From: Laguncularia racemosa
Taxonomy: Eukaryota; Streptophyta; Magnoliopsida; Myrtales; Combretaceae
Length of the DNA: 64,000 nucleotides
Direction of reading: 5' to 3'
Assembly (NCBI GenBank): GCA_037954665.1
Contig: JBBMOL010000018.1
Coordinates: forward strand, 806,001 to 870,000
Shown: one piece after another, positions 21,550-30,769 of the stretch
Layout: every line of letters begins with the position of its first letter
Position numbering within the stretch: the stretch's first letter is position 1
Position numbers and translations under genes: made by a program
The notes under the pieces: generated by a model
Databases searched by the model: none
What the model saw: only the letters and a program-made list of their open reading frames with translations
What the model was told of the DNA's origin: nothing

Positions 21550-22800
21550 CCTTTTTCTTAGGCTTTTTACCTTCCCTTTCAAACTTTTGTTTCATTCATT
21601 AGGAAGACTACCTTAACTTGTTCCTTAAGATTAGGTTCTATGTTTCCAGGCAGAGTTCCCTAAGGTCTTTTTGAAATCATCTTTTCAATATGTACAACTT
21701 GATTTTCAAGATTTCGAATTAAAGCTTCTTGATTCCTTAACGATGCTTCTATAGCTTAGAAATGTATTTTAGTGGTATGGATAAACTTTGTCATCAAATC
21801 TTCCAAATTTGGCTTCTTTTTTGGTAGTTGATGTGATTGTTGGAATCTGGGTAGACTATTCTTTTATTGATTCCCCCAAGAAAAATTGGGATGATTTCTC
21901 CAATCCAAATTATAAGTGTTACTATAAGGATTGTTTTGCCACCTATTTGGGAGTCCTACAAGATTAACATATTCATTAAAATTAGAAACAAAATCTAACT
22001 GACTTGGTTGCTGTGCTATGGATATTCCATCAATTTTCTTACTTAGTGCTTCAACTTGTGCTACTAAGGTAGTAACAACATCTACATCATAAACTACTAC
22101 TACTCTTTGTTGTCTAGCTCTTATAACATTCCACTAATAGCTATTCATGACCATATTTTCTATTAATTTATAGGCCTCTTCAGGTGTTTTATTATTTAAA
22201 GTTCCTCCAATAGTTGCATCAATCATCTACCTAGTAGTTAGATTTAGTCCCTCATAAAAAGTATAAATTTGCATCTACAATGAAAGACCGTGATGTGGGC
22301 ATCTCCTTAGTAGATCGTCATATCTCTCCCATATTTCGTATAATGTCTCTAACTCTATTTGGGCATAAGAGAAGATATCATTTTGTAGTTTTGCAATCTT
22401 AGCTGGTGGAAAATACTTTGCAAGGAATTTCTTTGCCATCTAGTCCCATGTAGTGGTCGAACCTCTAGGAAGAGAATCTAACCATTTTTTAGCTCTATTT
22501 CTTAAGAAAAAGGGAAAAGTCTTAACTTAATGGTGTCATCTATGGCCCCATTAATTTTAAAGGTGTCTCATATTTCCAAAAAGCTTGTAATTTGTACGTT
22601 TAGATCTTCATTCTACAACCTATCAAATTGAATGAACAATTGAACCATTTGAATAATATTAGGTTTAATTCCAAAGTTGTTGGCTACAATTGCAAGCCTA
22701 ACTACATTTGAATTAGCTCCGGTAAGTGATGGTCTTACATAATCAAACATTATTCTATCATCTTGTTCATTAGCTATGTTGATTGATTGGTTATCATCAA
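21550..22800 (-). pseudogene. Athila gag relic
   Basis: Capsid-type gag. Blocks in order: FDYVRPSLTGANSNVVRLAI (about 22745), NFGIKPNIIQMVQLF, then the core DDTIKLRLFPFFLRNRAKKW and LDSLPRGSTTTWD (22540-22450). Next come AKKFLAKYFPPAKIAKLQND, then ERYDDLLRRCPHHGL and GTLNNKTPEEAYKLIENM, and finally NPYSNTYN and WRNHPNFSWGNQ (21950-21880). The domain order and wording are typical of Athila. About five in-frame stops and one frameshift. A coiled-coil-like end (AIEASLRNQEALIRNLENQV) lies near 21740. Confidence 0.85.
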
Positions 22801-22922
22801 AATCTTAAGCCAAAACTTAATAAAAGAAATTCAGAAACTATGGAAAATAGAAATTAATGAAAAGTAAGCAATAAACGAAATAATATTATATTAATAAGAT
22901 ATAGGTGTTCCTAATATCTTAG

Positions 22923-22940
22923 TCTCTGGCAACAGCGCCT
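22923..22940 (-). other. primer-binding site, Athila element
   Basis: The reverse complement reads AGGCGCTGTTGCCAGAGA, six bases after the 5' LTR. It matches the Athila PBS TGGCGCCGTTGCCGGGGA (tRNA-Asp type) at 14 of 18 positions. This fixes the element's orientation as minus. Confidence 0.8.
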
Positions 22941-22946
22941 AAAACA

Positions 22947-24382
22947 TAATATCAGTCTATCCTACTATCTTAGACCTATAAGCAAGTGCACATAACAATT
23001 CTATAGTATAATGGATATTAATATTGAGTATTGATCCCACAGGGACTATAAGTATTAGTAATTACCTTTTTCTCTTATTATCTAATCTAAAAAATTAAGT
23101 AAAGTAAGTGAAATAAAACAATAAGTATTTAAATGAAAATAACAATCATTAAAAGTATACCTAGATATTGAATATCTCTATAACTACTAATGTAATTAAC
23201 TAATTATTATTCAATTTTATTATTATATTCTTGAGCCACGAGAAATCCTAATTTGAATCAATAGCTCTGTCAAGTCTATTAATTCTTAATTTCAAGTTGA
23301 TTAATTAGAATCTCTTCTTAATTAAAACTCTTAGAATCGCATTACATTCTATTTGTGAATTTCTCTATTTGGTTTGACCCTAATCTAGAAGATTTAAGTT
23401 GTCATATCTCTAAAATTTTGTGCAACGCCTATAAGGTCTCTTGATCTCTATATAAGAAATCAAACTTCAAACTAATGCACTAGCAATATCAATTTGAAAA
23501 CAATGAAGAGCACATAATTGGATCATAAGAATAACGATAATTTCATTGAATAATAAACTAGAAAATGACATGTTCATTATAAGGTTCATTATACCCGAGT
23601 ACAAAAGAAAATTGAAGCTAGTAACATATTGAATTTAAAAGCAACAATATAAAAAGAATGCATAAAGAAAGTATCAAATAAATAGTAATACTAAAATTTA
23701 TCAATATGCTATTATTACTCTAAAATTTTCTCCCTTCAACCGAAAATTCATACTCCTTACATAGTCATCATTCATTGCCCAATTAAGAAAGTTTTAGTTT
23801 CTTAGAGAAAACCCAGACTCTATATAAATTATGAAATATTACTTCAATAGATAGTAACGACTTCTCTAAATTTTAGGAAACTCAACTACTTTTGAAAGGA
23901 AATCAAATCTTTGTGATAAATTGTGCTTTTAGAAAGTAAAATTAAGCTTGGAAATCAAATTTGGAAAGTTAAATTTTTGGCTTTGCATGGTCATAGCATG
24001 GTTGTGTTATTGCCCATGTACTATTCTGTTTCAAAGATATCTAAAAATTGCTTTTGACACACCTTCTAACTTGGGCATGTTCTTACCTATATACTTCTAC
24101 ACGGTTGTCTACACAGCTACTTCAAAACGCTCTATTTTGTTCTGTTCTACAAGGCCTTAAACATAATTGTGCTCTTCACTGTATCATGCTTTATAATCTC
24201 GTAAAATTGATATTTTTGCTTCAAATTTCATGTAATTCTTCTATTAAATTAGAAATTACATTTCAAAGCTTTGATATCAAAATAAAGAATGATTAAGTGC
24301 AATATCCATCCAAAATATAAGAGAATTAAACAAAAGACTATTATAAATATTATAATTAATAAGTACTTTATAACATTTATCA
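22947..24382 (-). repeat. 5' LTR of the Athila element
   Basis: 1,436 bp; plus-strand text TAATATCAGTCTATCC ... CATTTATCA. The outer TG of the plus strand has mutated to TA. Matches 17116-18574 throughout, including TAAGCAAGTGCAC and ATGGTCATAGCATGG. Two of its short open frames (23948-24160 and 24048-24296) are chance. Confidence 0.85.
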
Positions 24383-24389
24383 CATAAAA

Positions 24390-25560
24390 AGCCCTAAAAA
24401 GAGAAGATGTTCAACATTGAGACTAAACCTAAGGGAAAACAATAATCTAAGGGAGGCCCAACCAAAGAAACAAAGGAAATACAACTCAACAACACCCTTG
24501 AGCAAACTACATGAGTGGAGACATTTATGTCCATCAAACTAAAATAACAACTCATTCATTTCCTTTGGGCCAGTGCCAATGTGTTTACCTGGTCGACCTC
24601 AAACATGTTGAGCATATCCCTAGAACTCATGACCTAATGACTTAATATCAATAGCAACTCAAAAGTGGTAAAACAAAAATGAAGACACTTTTCCTTAGAA
24701 CAACATGCTTCTATCAAGAAAGAGGTGTAAAAGTTGCTTAAAGCTGGCTTTATTCAAGAACAACACTATCCAACCTGGTTAGCCAACTGCATGTTAGTCA
24801 AGTAGTTAAATGAGAAGTGTTATGTATTGATTACGCAAACCTCAATAAAGTCTAGTAAAAAAGATTGTTTTCCACTTCTAATGATAGACCAACTCATGGA
24901 TTTTACTTTTGGCCATGCGCTGCTAAATTTCATGGATGCATTTTCAAGCTATAACCATATTAAAATGGAACCGGAGGATTAAGTGCACACAACCTTCATC
25001 ACTAACTTTAGGACCTAATGTTATAATGTTATGCCCTTTAACCTTAATAATGTTGAAGCAACCTATCAACGACTAGTGATAAAGATGTTCATGTTACAAC
25101 TCAGGTGCAACATCGAAGTCTACATTGACGACATGATTGTCAAGAGCAAGTAGCCTAAAATCCACTTATAAGACTTGTAGGAAACATTCAACACGCTTAA
25201 GTAATGCAACATGAAACTTAACCCCTAAAAGAGCGTTTTCAAGGCAACCTCGAGCAAGTTCTTAGGGTACATGGTCATCCAACATAGCATTAAAGCAAAC
25301 CTAAAGAAAATACGAGTTGTTTTAGACATGCAACCCCCTATCCCCTATGGTACAATAAAAGAAGTCTAATTGCTTACAGGAAGAATTGCCACACTGAGCA
25401 AGTTCGTGTTAAAGAGTGATGATAAATATTAGAATTCTTTAAGGTTCTAAAAAACCTAACAAATTTCAAGTTGACCAAATAATGTCAAATCACCTTCAAC
25501 GAGCTGAAGCAATTCCTAACGAACCCACCAATTCTCTCCAAGCCAACCCTAAGAGAAGAC
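24390..25560 (+). pseudogene. Tat reverse transcriptase relic
   Basis: Resumes the Tat polyprotein after the Athila insertion. Readable: ANVFTWSTSNMLSISLEL (24578), EVKLLKAGFIQEQHYPTW-like text (24720-24780), FTFGHALLNFMDAFSSYNHI-like text (24900-24960), then MPFNLNNVEATYQRLVIKM (25035). The catalytic box VYIDDMIVKSK is at 25119-25151, with YIDD in place. Thumb text continues (KFLGYMVIQ) to about 25330. Frames shift repeatedly and stops replace several Gln codons (CAA/CAG to TAA/TAG), so it is dead. Confidence 0.8.
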
Positions 25561-26600
25561 TTGTACCTTTATCACTCAATCAATAACTAGGCTCTCTCCT
25601 CCATATTAGTACGAGTAGAGGGATAAGAGCACAAATCAATATACTATATCATCCATGTCCTCTAAAGGCTAGAAACTAGATACATAAAGGTGGAAAAGTT
25701 TACCTATGTGGTGATAGTATCAACTAGACGACTTTGGCTTTACTTTGAAGCCCATTAGGCGATAGTCTTGACTGAACAACCACTAAGAAACATTCTACAC
25801 AAGCTTAACGCACTAGGACAAATGGTAATGTACACACTTGAACTTAGTGCCTACACAGTCTAATATTGGTTATACGAAGTGATTAAGGCTTAAGTTATTG
25901 TAGATTTCATTATTACATACATTATGGAAGAGGAAGCATCGAATGGTGGCGATAAACTAGTGTAGATTTTCCATGTCAATGGCTTATCCACTTGAGGGGC
26001 AGGTGGAGTAGAACTTATCTTATATGGACCACACAAGACTGAGGTATCATATGCCCTCAAGTTTGAATTCCCAGCAAGTAACAATGAAGTGAAATGAGAA
26101 GCATTATAGCTGACCTCAAACTTGAGAAATGCATTGGCACAAAAAAGCTAAAGATCTTCTTAGGTTCCTAGCTCATAATCTAGTAGGTTAAAAAAGAATA
26201 CGCAGTGAAGGATGAGGATATTACCAAATACCTCCAGGTCGTACATATCCTTACCTTGGAGTTTCCCTCTTAGAACATTATTAAAGTTCCTTGGGTTGAG
26301 AACTTCAAAGCAAATAAACTCTTAAAGCTTCTATCCACCAGCATTCCCAACCTAGACAAACAAGATAAGAAGGTTTTCATTGAGTGCTTCCTCAATAGGA
26401 GCATTAATAAGACACATAAGCTTAAGTCTTGGAAATATAGACTTCATCAGCCAAGTGGTGTTAGATGGATTCGATACTTGATTATCTAAAGAATGGCACC
26501 ATTCCATCAAATAGGAAGGAAGCAAGGAAGCTCATGTACAAGGTGGCAAATTATACCATCATCAATGACCTCCCTTATAAGTGAGGTCTGAGCTCTCCTC
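25560..26600 (+). pseudogene. Tat RNase H and second (aRH) RNase H relic
   Basis: Two RNase H domains in a row are specific to the Tat lineage. The ordinary one is decayed at 25560-25860. The second is clearer: VNGLST, GAGGVELILYGPHKTEVSYAL and FPASNNEVK (25972-26090) match the plant aRH domain (V-D-G-S-S, S-N-N-E-A-E-Y), with the first catalytic Asp changed to Asn. Downstream come KKEYAVKDEDITKYLQVVH (26190) and VPWVENFKANKLLKL, as in the aRH C-terminal half. Many stops. Confidence 0.7.
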
Positions 26601-27700
26601 TCCTCTAGTGTATTTGACCTAAAGAAGGTCAACGAATACTTTTAGAGCTCTATATAGGGGTTTACAATAGCCACATCGAAAGCTTAACACTGTAAATCTA
26701 AGCTCTTTGAATTGACTACTATTAGCCCACCATGAGGGAAGACTTTGAGCAGCTCGTTCACAGATGCATGCAATGTTAAAAGCATGCACTGCTAGAGTAT
26801 ATGTCGAGTAACTATTTATAGTTTTTGACAAGCTCGTGGCCCTTCACTTAATGGGAAATTAACATCTTAGGACCTTTTCCCTAGGCTATCGGATAATGAT
26901 AGTACATCATCGTGGCTATTGATTATTTCAAAAAGTGGTTAGAGGTTGAGGCAGTAGCTAAAATAATTGAGAAGAACATCCAAACTTCCATCTTCAACAA
27001 CATCTTAAGTAAATATGGTGTCCCTTACATGCTCATAATAAACAATGTGACCCAATTTGATCAAAAAAAAATCAGAGAGTTTTGTAGTGAGCACAATATC
27101 ATGCTCCATTACACTTCAGTAGCATACCCCTAATCTAATGGGCAAGTCAAGACTATAAACAAGATAATGCTCAACAATCCTAAAAAAAGAGTGTTCCGGG
27201 TTAAAGACAGATGGGCAAGCAAGCTCCCAATGATTTTGTGGGGATACAGAACAATGCAAAGAGCCTTTATAGGAGAAACTCCATTCAGGCTCGTGTTTGG
27301 CTCATAAGTTGTCTTTCCCATTGAGTTGGAGTTACCTAACATCAAAACCCAAAATTTAGACTTGATGGCCAATCGGATTGGACTTTAAGTCATCCTCAGC
27401 ATAATAAAGAAGATCTAAGATGCTACTCAAGTTTAGGTAGTGGTGTACTAGCATCACACAACCCACTACTACAATAAGAAAGTCAGACATAAGGTTTTCT
27501 GATCAGGAGAACTAATTTGCAAAAAATTAAAAGCCACTAGATCTCAAGAAAGGCAAGGGGGGCTTGCACTAAACTAGGAAAGACTTGGTTAAAATTGTAG
27601 AAGACTTGGGCAATGGGGCATATAGACTAGAGAGACTTGATAATCAGCTTATTCCCTAAACATGAAACGTTGATAATCTTAGATCCTATTTTGATTAAGT
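26600..27700 (+). pseudogene. Tat integrase relic
   Basis: Integrase would insert the cDNA. The core begins LGPFP at 26870 and reads IIVAIDYFKKWLEVEAVAKI (first catalytic Asp kept). It continues NILSKYGVPYMLIINNVTQF, where the second catalytic Asp (normally S-D-N-G) has become Asn. Further on it reads HYTSVAYP, stop, SNGQVKTINKIML, then LPMILWGYRTMQRAFIGETP. The C-terminal part (KVVEDLGNGAYRLERLD-like) ends at about 27700. An open stretch of 73 codons lies at 26912-27133. It is inactive because of the Asp loss and stops. Confidence 0.8.
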
Positions 27701-27849
27701 GTAAAAATGAATTTATGTATACAATTAGTTATAATGAAAATTTTTTATTTACATTGTGAGCTTGTACTACACTCATTTAAAAATTTCTACTTAAGTCCCA
27801 TGGTCCACCTAAGGTGAATAGACCCTTAACAATCGAAGCATATCAAGTC

Positions 27850-27995
27850 CATGTCTATACTCTAACTAACAGCCCTTATACTTATGTTAGTGTCTTGGTC
27901 AATGGACTCTTGATGCAACCATGTCCACACTTACACTTCAGCCAACAAACCTTTAAGTTTATGTTAGTGCCTTGGCAAATGGACTTCTAAATTTT
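27850..27995 (+). repeat. two-copy tandem repeat of about 70 bp
   Basis: Two units in which CTTATGTTAGTGTCTTGGTC (27882) recurs as TTTATGTTAGTGCCTTGGCA (27958). Each is followed by AATGGACT and preceded by an AACAGCCC/AACAAACC segment. Divergence is moderate. Confidence 0.65.
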
Positions 27996-28033
27996 TTTAA
28001 GTCTGCACTTTTACAAAAGTGATCATCCCCCTT

Positions 28034-28410
28034 GCTTCTTGGCCATCTAGAGTCTAATCACTCGACCTCTTCAGATTACCTCAAAGGAGTGATACCCTTT
28101 GATAATATTAGTGGCTCATTGATATGACTTAGGTCCAAACGTTCGAGTGCCCTTAACCTTATGCTCTTTGACCACCTAGAGTTTAAGCACTTGACCTCTT
28201 CAAGTTAAGTCAAAGGAGCAACACCCTCCAACCATATTAGTGGCTTGTCAATAGGATTAAGGTCTAGATGTCTAAGCACTCCTAAACCTATGCTCCTTAA
28301 CTACCCAAGAGTTTGAGCACTTGACCTCTTTAGGTCACGTCAAAGGAGGACACCCTCCAATTATGTTTATAGCTCATTGATATGACCTAAGTCTAAATGT
28401 TTGAGTACCC
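28034..28410 (+). repeat. 129-bp tandem repeat, three copies
   Basis: Units start at 28034, 28163 and 28292 (GCTTCTTGGCCATCTAGAG, GCTCTTTGACCACCTAGAG, GCTCCTTAACTACCCAAGAG), so the period is a regular 129 bp. The shared core includes CACTTGACCTCTT and CAAAGGAG. Copies differ at roughly 15-20 per cent of positions by eye. Such minisatellites in the 3' region of Tat elements are known sources of plant satellite DNA. Confidence 0.85.
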
Positions 28411-29714
28411 ACTAAACAACACAAAGTAAAATAACGAGAAGTGAGGAAGATAACAATACACAAGTGAAGGAAAGAAAGCAAAGAAAATAAACACTTAGAA
28501 ATTTTTTCCATTAATCGAAGAGTAATTATAAGTACATTTAGCTAGGCCAACAACTCAACAATAAAAAGAAGGAAAGGAAAAAGTATAAAAGCTCCCTAGT
28601 CATCTAAGCTTCCCTTCATCAGGCGTTGAAAGACCTTGTCTACATTCAAAGTGATGACCTACTCAATGGGAGTTAACTTAACAAGAAGTGGAGAATTAAC
28701 AAGAGGATCCAAACTTAGTGGAAAGGGAGGAAAGTCTTCAACATCTAGGTCTTGACCTTATTTTTCAGCAACTTAGCTCGATCCTTCAATAGTTTAGCCT
28801 TGCTCTACAATAGTTTAGCCCTACTCCACCATAGCCCGGCCTTACTCTTTAGTAAGAGCATCCTCAACCATGCCTTGACTTGGCCAATGGTAGCATATCC
28901 TCTCTAAATTTAACAACCCCAATAGCTTCTTTACCATCATCCACCTTAGAAGCCTTTGATTGTTATTTATAGGTAATAACATGGAAAACAAAGAGACGAT
29001 TAACCGAAGCAACATGATACGACACCTAATTCGATCTCAACATGTGTCTTATGTTTTAGATGAGTGGGGAAGATCTTATGTTTGTGCTTGAGGCGCACAG
29101 ACCTTGCCCAGCATAAGCATGATAGCTATCTCTACCATTAAATGCACTAAAATTTATGTATGTACAAAAAATCTATTAAGTCTTCCTCAAGAAGTCATTA
29201 CAACCTTAGATTAAATCTTGTCAAAAGATCCTTAGAGTACTCAATCAAAAGAAGAGCCTCGCTTAGCTTAACTCATTTCAGAGGGGGCAAAAGCATAATA
29301 TGACTCAGCATACTACCTACTCAACCTTGACCCTCTTAATATTAGCAAAAAGAGATTCTCTCCCCCAAGTTACCAACATAGGTAGAGCTTAATCTAGCTA
29401 CCCACTTGCTTGAACATTCCATAATGGCTATCATTAGGATAGATCAACCTAGTAGGTGAAACGTGATAACTCAGCAAATCACTTATTTGCCCTCGCCCTT
29501 GAGATGTCGACTAAAGACTAGCTCCTCTATGCTAGTTCTATTAGCATAGGTGCAACTAAGCTCGGCCGCTTACTTGCTTGATGACTCCATGCACACCCAA
29601 GCAATAAATCATTAGGATACAAAGCCAAGTCAACGACCTTAGCCAAGAGCTCATCTTAGTCTTCAACTTATCTTAAAGACCTTAAAAGCCTAATTCAACT
29701 CAAACTTTCCCTGT

Positions 29715-30155
29715 CGACTAATCAATAGTGAATTTTTTTTTTTAGAGCCTTTTGGACTTGAGCCCCTCAAGCTCTATCTGACCCGATTAGGCCTATAGTT
29801 GAACTCCAAAGACTAAGGACTAGACACCCAAGTCTTAGTCCTAGAATTGTAGACCGGCTTGAGTTGAGTTGAGTAGTATGAACCGAACTAGAACTTAGAT
29901 TGGCCACACCTACCTGATATGCATGAGGTTTTGGGAAGTCATAGCTTGTATGGGAAAATAACAAATACATGAAGCACAAAATAAATCTACCTATCACACC
30001 TTAATGTTACTTATTAGGTTTTCTTATTTCTAATACCTATAAATAAAGGTTGGTGTCACTTGGTTTCGGGTTTGAAATTTATTTTTTTTTTAACTTATTA
30101 ATTTTATATTATTTGTTGCGTTGACTTAAATATTACAACATCTACGTTGAAATCA
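29715..30155 (+). repeat. 3' LTR of the Tat element
   Basis: Aligns with the 5' LTR at 15923-16447 from GGACTTGAGCCCC (29752) on. TATA box TATAAATAAA at 30039-30048. A 70-bp stretch around 29940-29985 (GTATGGGAAAATAACAAATA) has no partner in the 5' copy. The right end is blurred: similarity fades after GACTTAAATATTACA (30121). It lies close to the dynamin promoter. Confidence 0.7.
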
Positions 30156-30159
30156 CGCT

Positions 30160-30769
30160 TAATGTGCCTTTGAATTTGTGTTTAATTTTTTGTAAATGCT
30201 TACACTTGAGAGAAAAATCGCAGTTTAGACACATTTGATTTGTTGAATATTACACACCATGTATAACCATGTATCAATTTACTTATCATTCGCCCTTTTA
30301 TGACCAATTGCGTAGTAATTTCGAAGGGTTTTAGAATCGTCGCGCGTCCTTCGGATCAATCGTCAATTCGTAGTCATGCCCCATTCGGTCTGGTCTCAGC
30401 CGTCCAATCTGACTGGATCTACTTCAAAATGTCCCGTTACTCGTCATCGACTCTCCAGTCGTCAGAGAATAGTGGGACCTCACTGGTCCCGCTGACATTG
30501 ATTCAAATTTCAAACATATCAAACGAACGCGTGTATTAAAATAAAACACAAATAAACATATTATAATATTTACTGCTTTTACAACGGACCGCACCGCACT
30601 CGATTAGCATCATACCGCTCCATTTTTCTGCTCAAACAATTACGCGATATCATCGCCCTCTCTCTCTCTCTCTCTCTCCGATCGTTTTCCTTTTTCTTTC
30701 AATTTCTTCCTTCGTCTTTTCAAGTCATCGCAGTTAGGGTTTTTGAGGAGTTAGGATTTTTCTGTAAAA
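30160..30769 (+). promoter_or_regulatory. promoter and 5' leader of the dynamin gene
   Basis: GC content and CpG density rise here against the AT-rich left flank (GTCGCGCG at 30339, CGAACGCGTG at 30523), as at a genic promoter. Candidate elements: GTGGGACC at 30472-30479, matching the class I TCP site GTGGGNCC, and an inverted GGTCCC at 30485-30490 that could pair with it. A TATA-like TATTATAATATTT lies at about 30558. A pyrimidine-rich leader with a CT run (30658-30679) and T-rich patches runs to the ATG. The Tat LTR ends only about 600 bp upstream of the start. The start of transcription is not determined. Confidence 0.6.
30658..30679 (+). repeat. CT microsatellite in the leader
   Basis: About eleven CT units about 90 bp before the start codon. 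It fits the Y-patch-rich core promoters and leaders of plant genes. Length is likely to vary between individuals. Confidence 0.8.

Larger units (their letters stand above)
17111..24387 (-). mobile_element. Athila-type element with gag and protease only
   Basis: Minus-strand LTR element bounded by a 5-bp target duplication CATAA (17111-17115 and 24383-24387). Its 5' LTR is at 22947-24382 and its 3' LTR at 17116-18574. The PBS (22923-22940) is of the Athila type. Gag (22800-21550) and aspartic protease (21290-20700) are readable. Directly after the protease comes the stretch GCTTTGCTTAACATTGATAG (plus strand, 20610), which in Athila elements lies just after pol. So RT, RNase H and integrase are missing, and the element looks non-autonomous. 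The remaining 2 kb (20640-18575) is noncoding. Confidence 0.85.
27705..29714 (+). other. Tat 3' noncoding region
   Basis: Long untranslated stretch between integrase and 3' LTR, usual in Tat elements. Holds two tandem-repeat patches (27850-27995 and 28034-28410, separate entries). A purine-rich patch lies at 28440-28500. A loose 25-30 bp repeat (TAGTTTAGCCTTGCTCTAC and variants) lies at 28770-28860. No ORF above 75 codons. A T-rich run at 29730 marks the LTR start. Confidence 0.7.
15923..30155 (+). mobile_element. Tat-lineage Ty3/gypsy element, decayed
   Basis: Plus-strand LTR retrotransposon. It has a 5' LTR (15923-16447), a PBS (16454-16471), a shrunken gag-protease (16500-17110), an RT (24390-25560), an RNase H plus second RNase H (25560-26600) and an integrase (26600-27700). 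A long noncoding 3' region with tandem repeats (27705-29700) and a 3' LTR (about 29715-30155) complete it. The second RNase H before the integrase and the long repeat-bearing 3' region are Tat hallmarks. It is interrupted by a complete Athila-type element (17116-24382). Stops occur every few codons, so the insertion is old. The 3' LTR ends about 600 bp before the dynamin start codon. Confidence 0.8.

Noticed and set aside
27850..28410. CRISPR-like array
   Set aside because: Units are contiguous 70- and 129-bp tandem repeats without unique spacers, within a plant retrotransposon.
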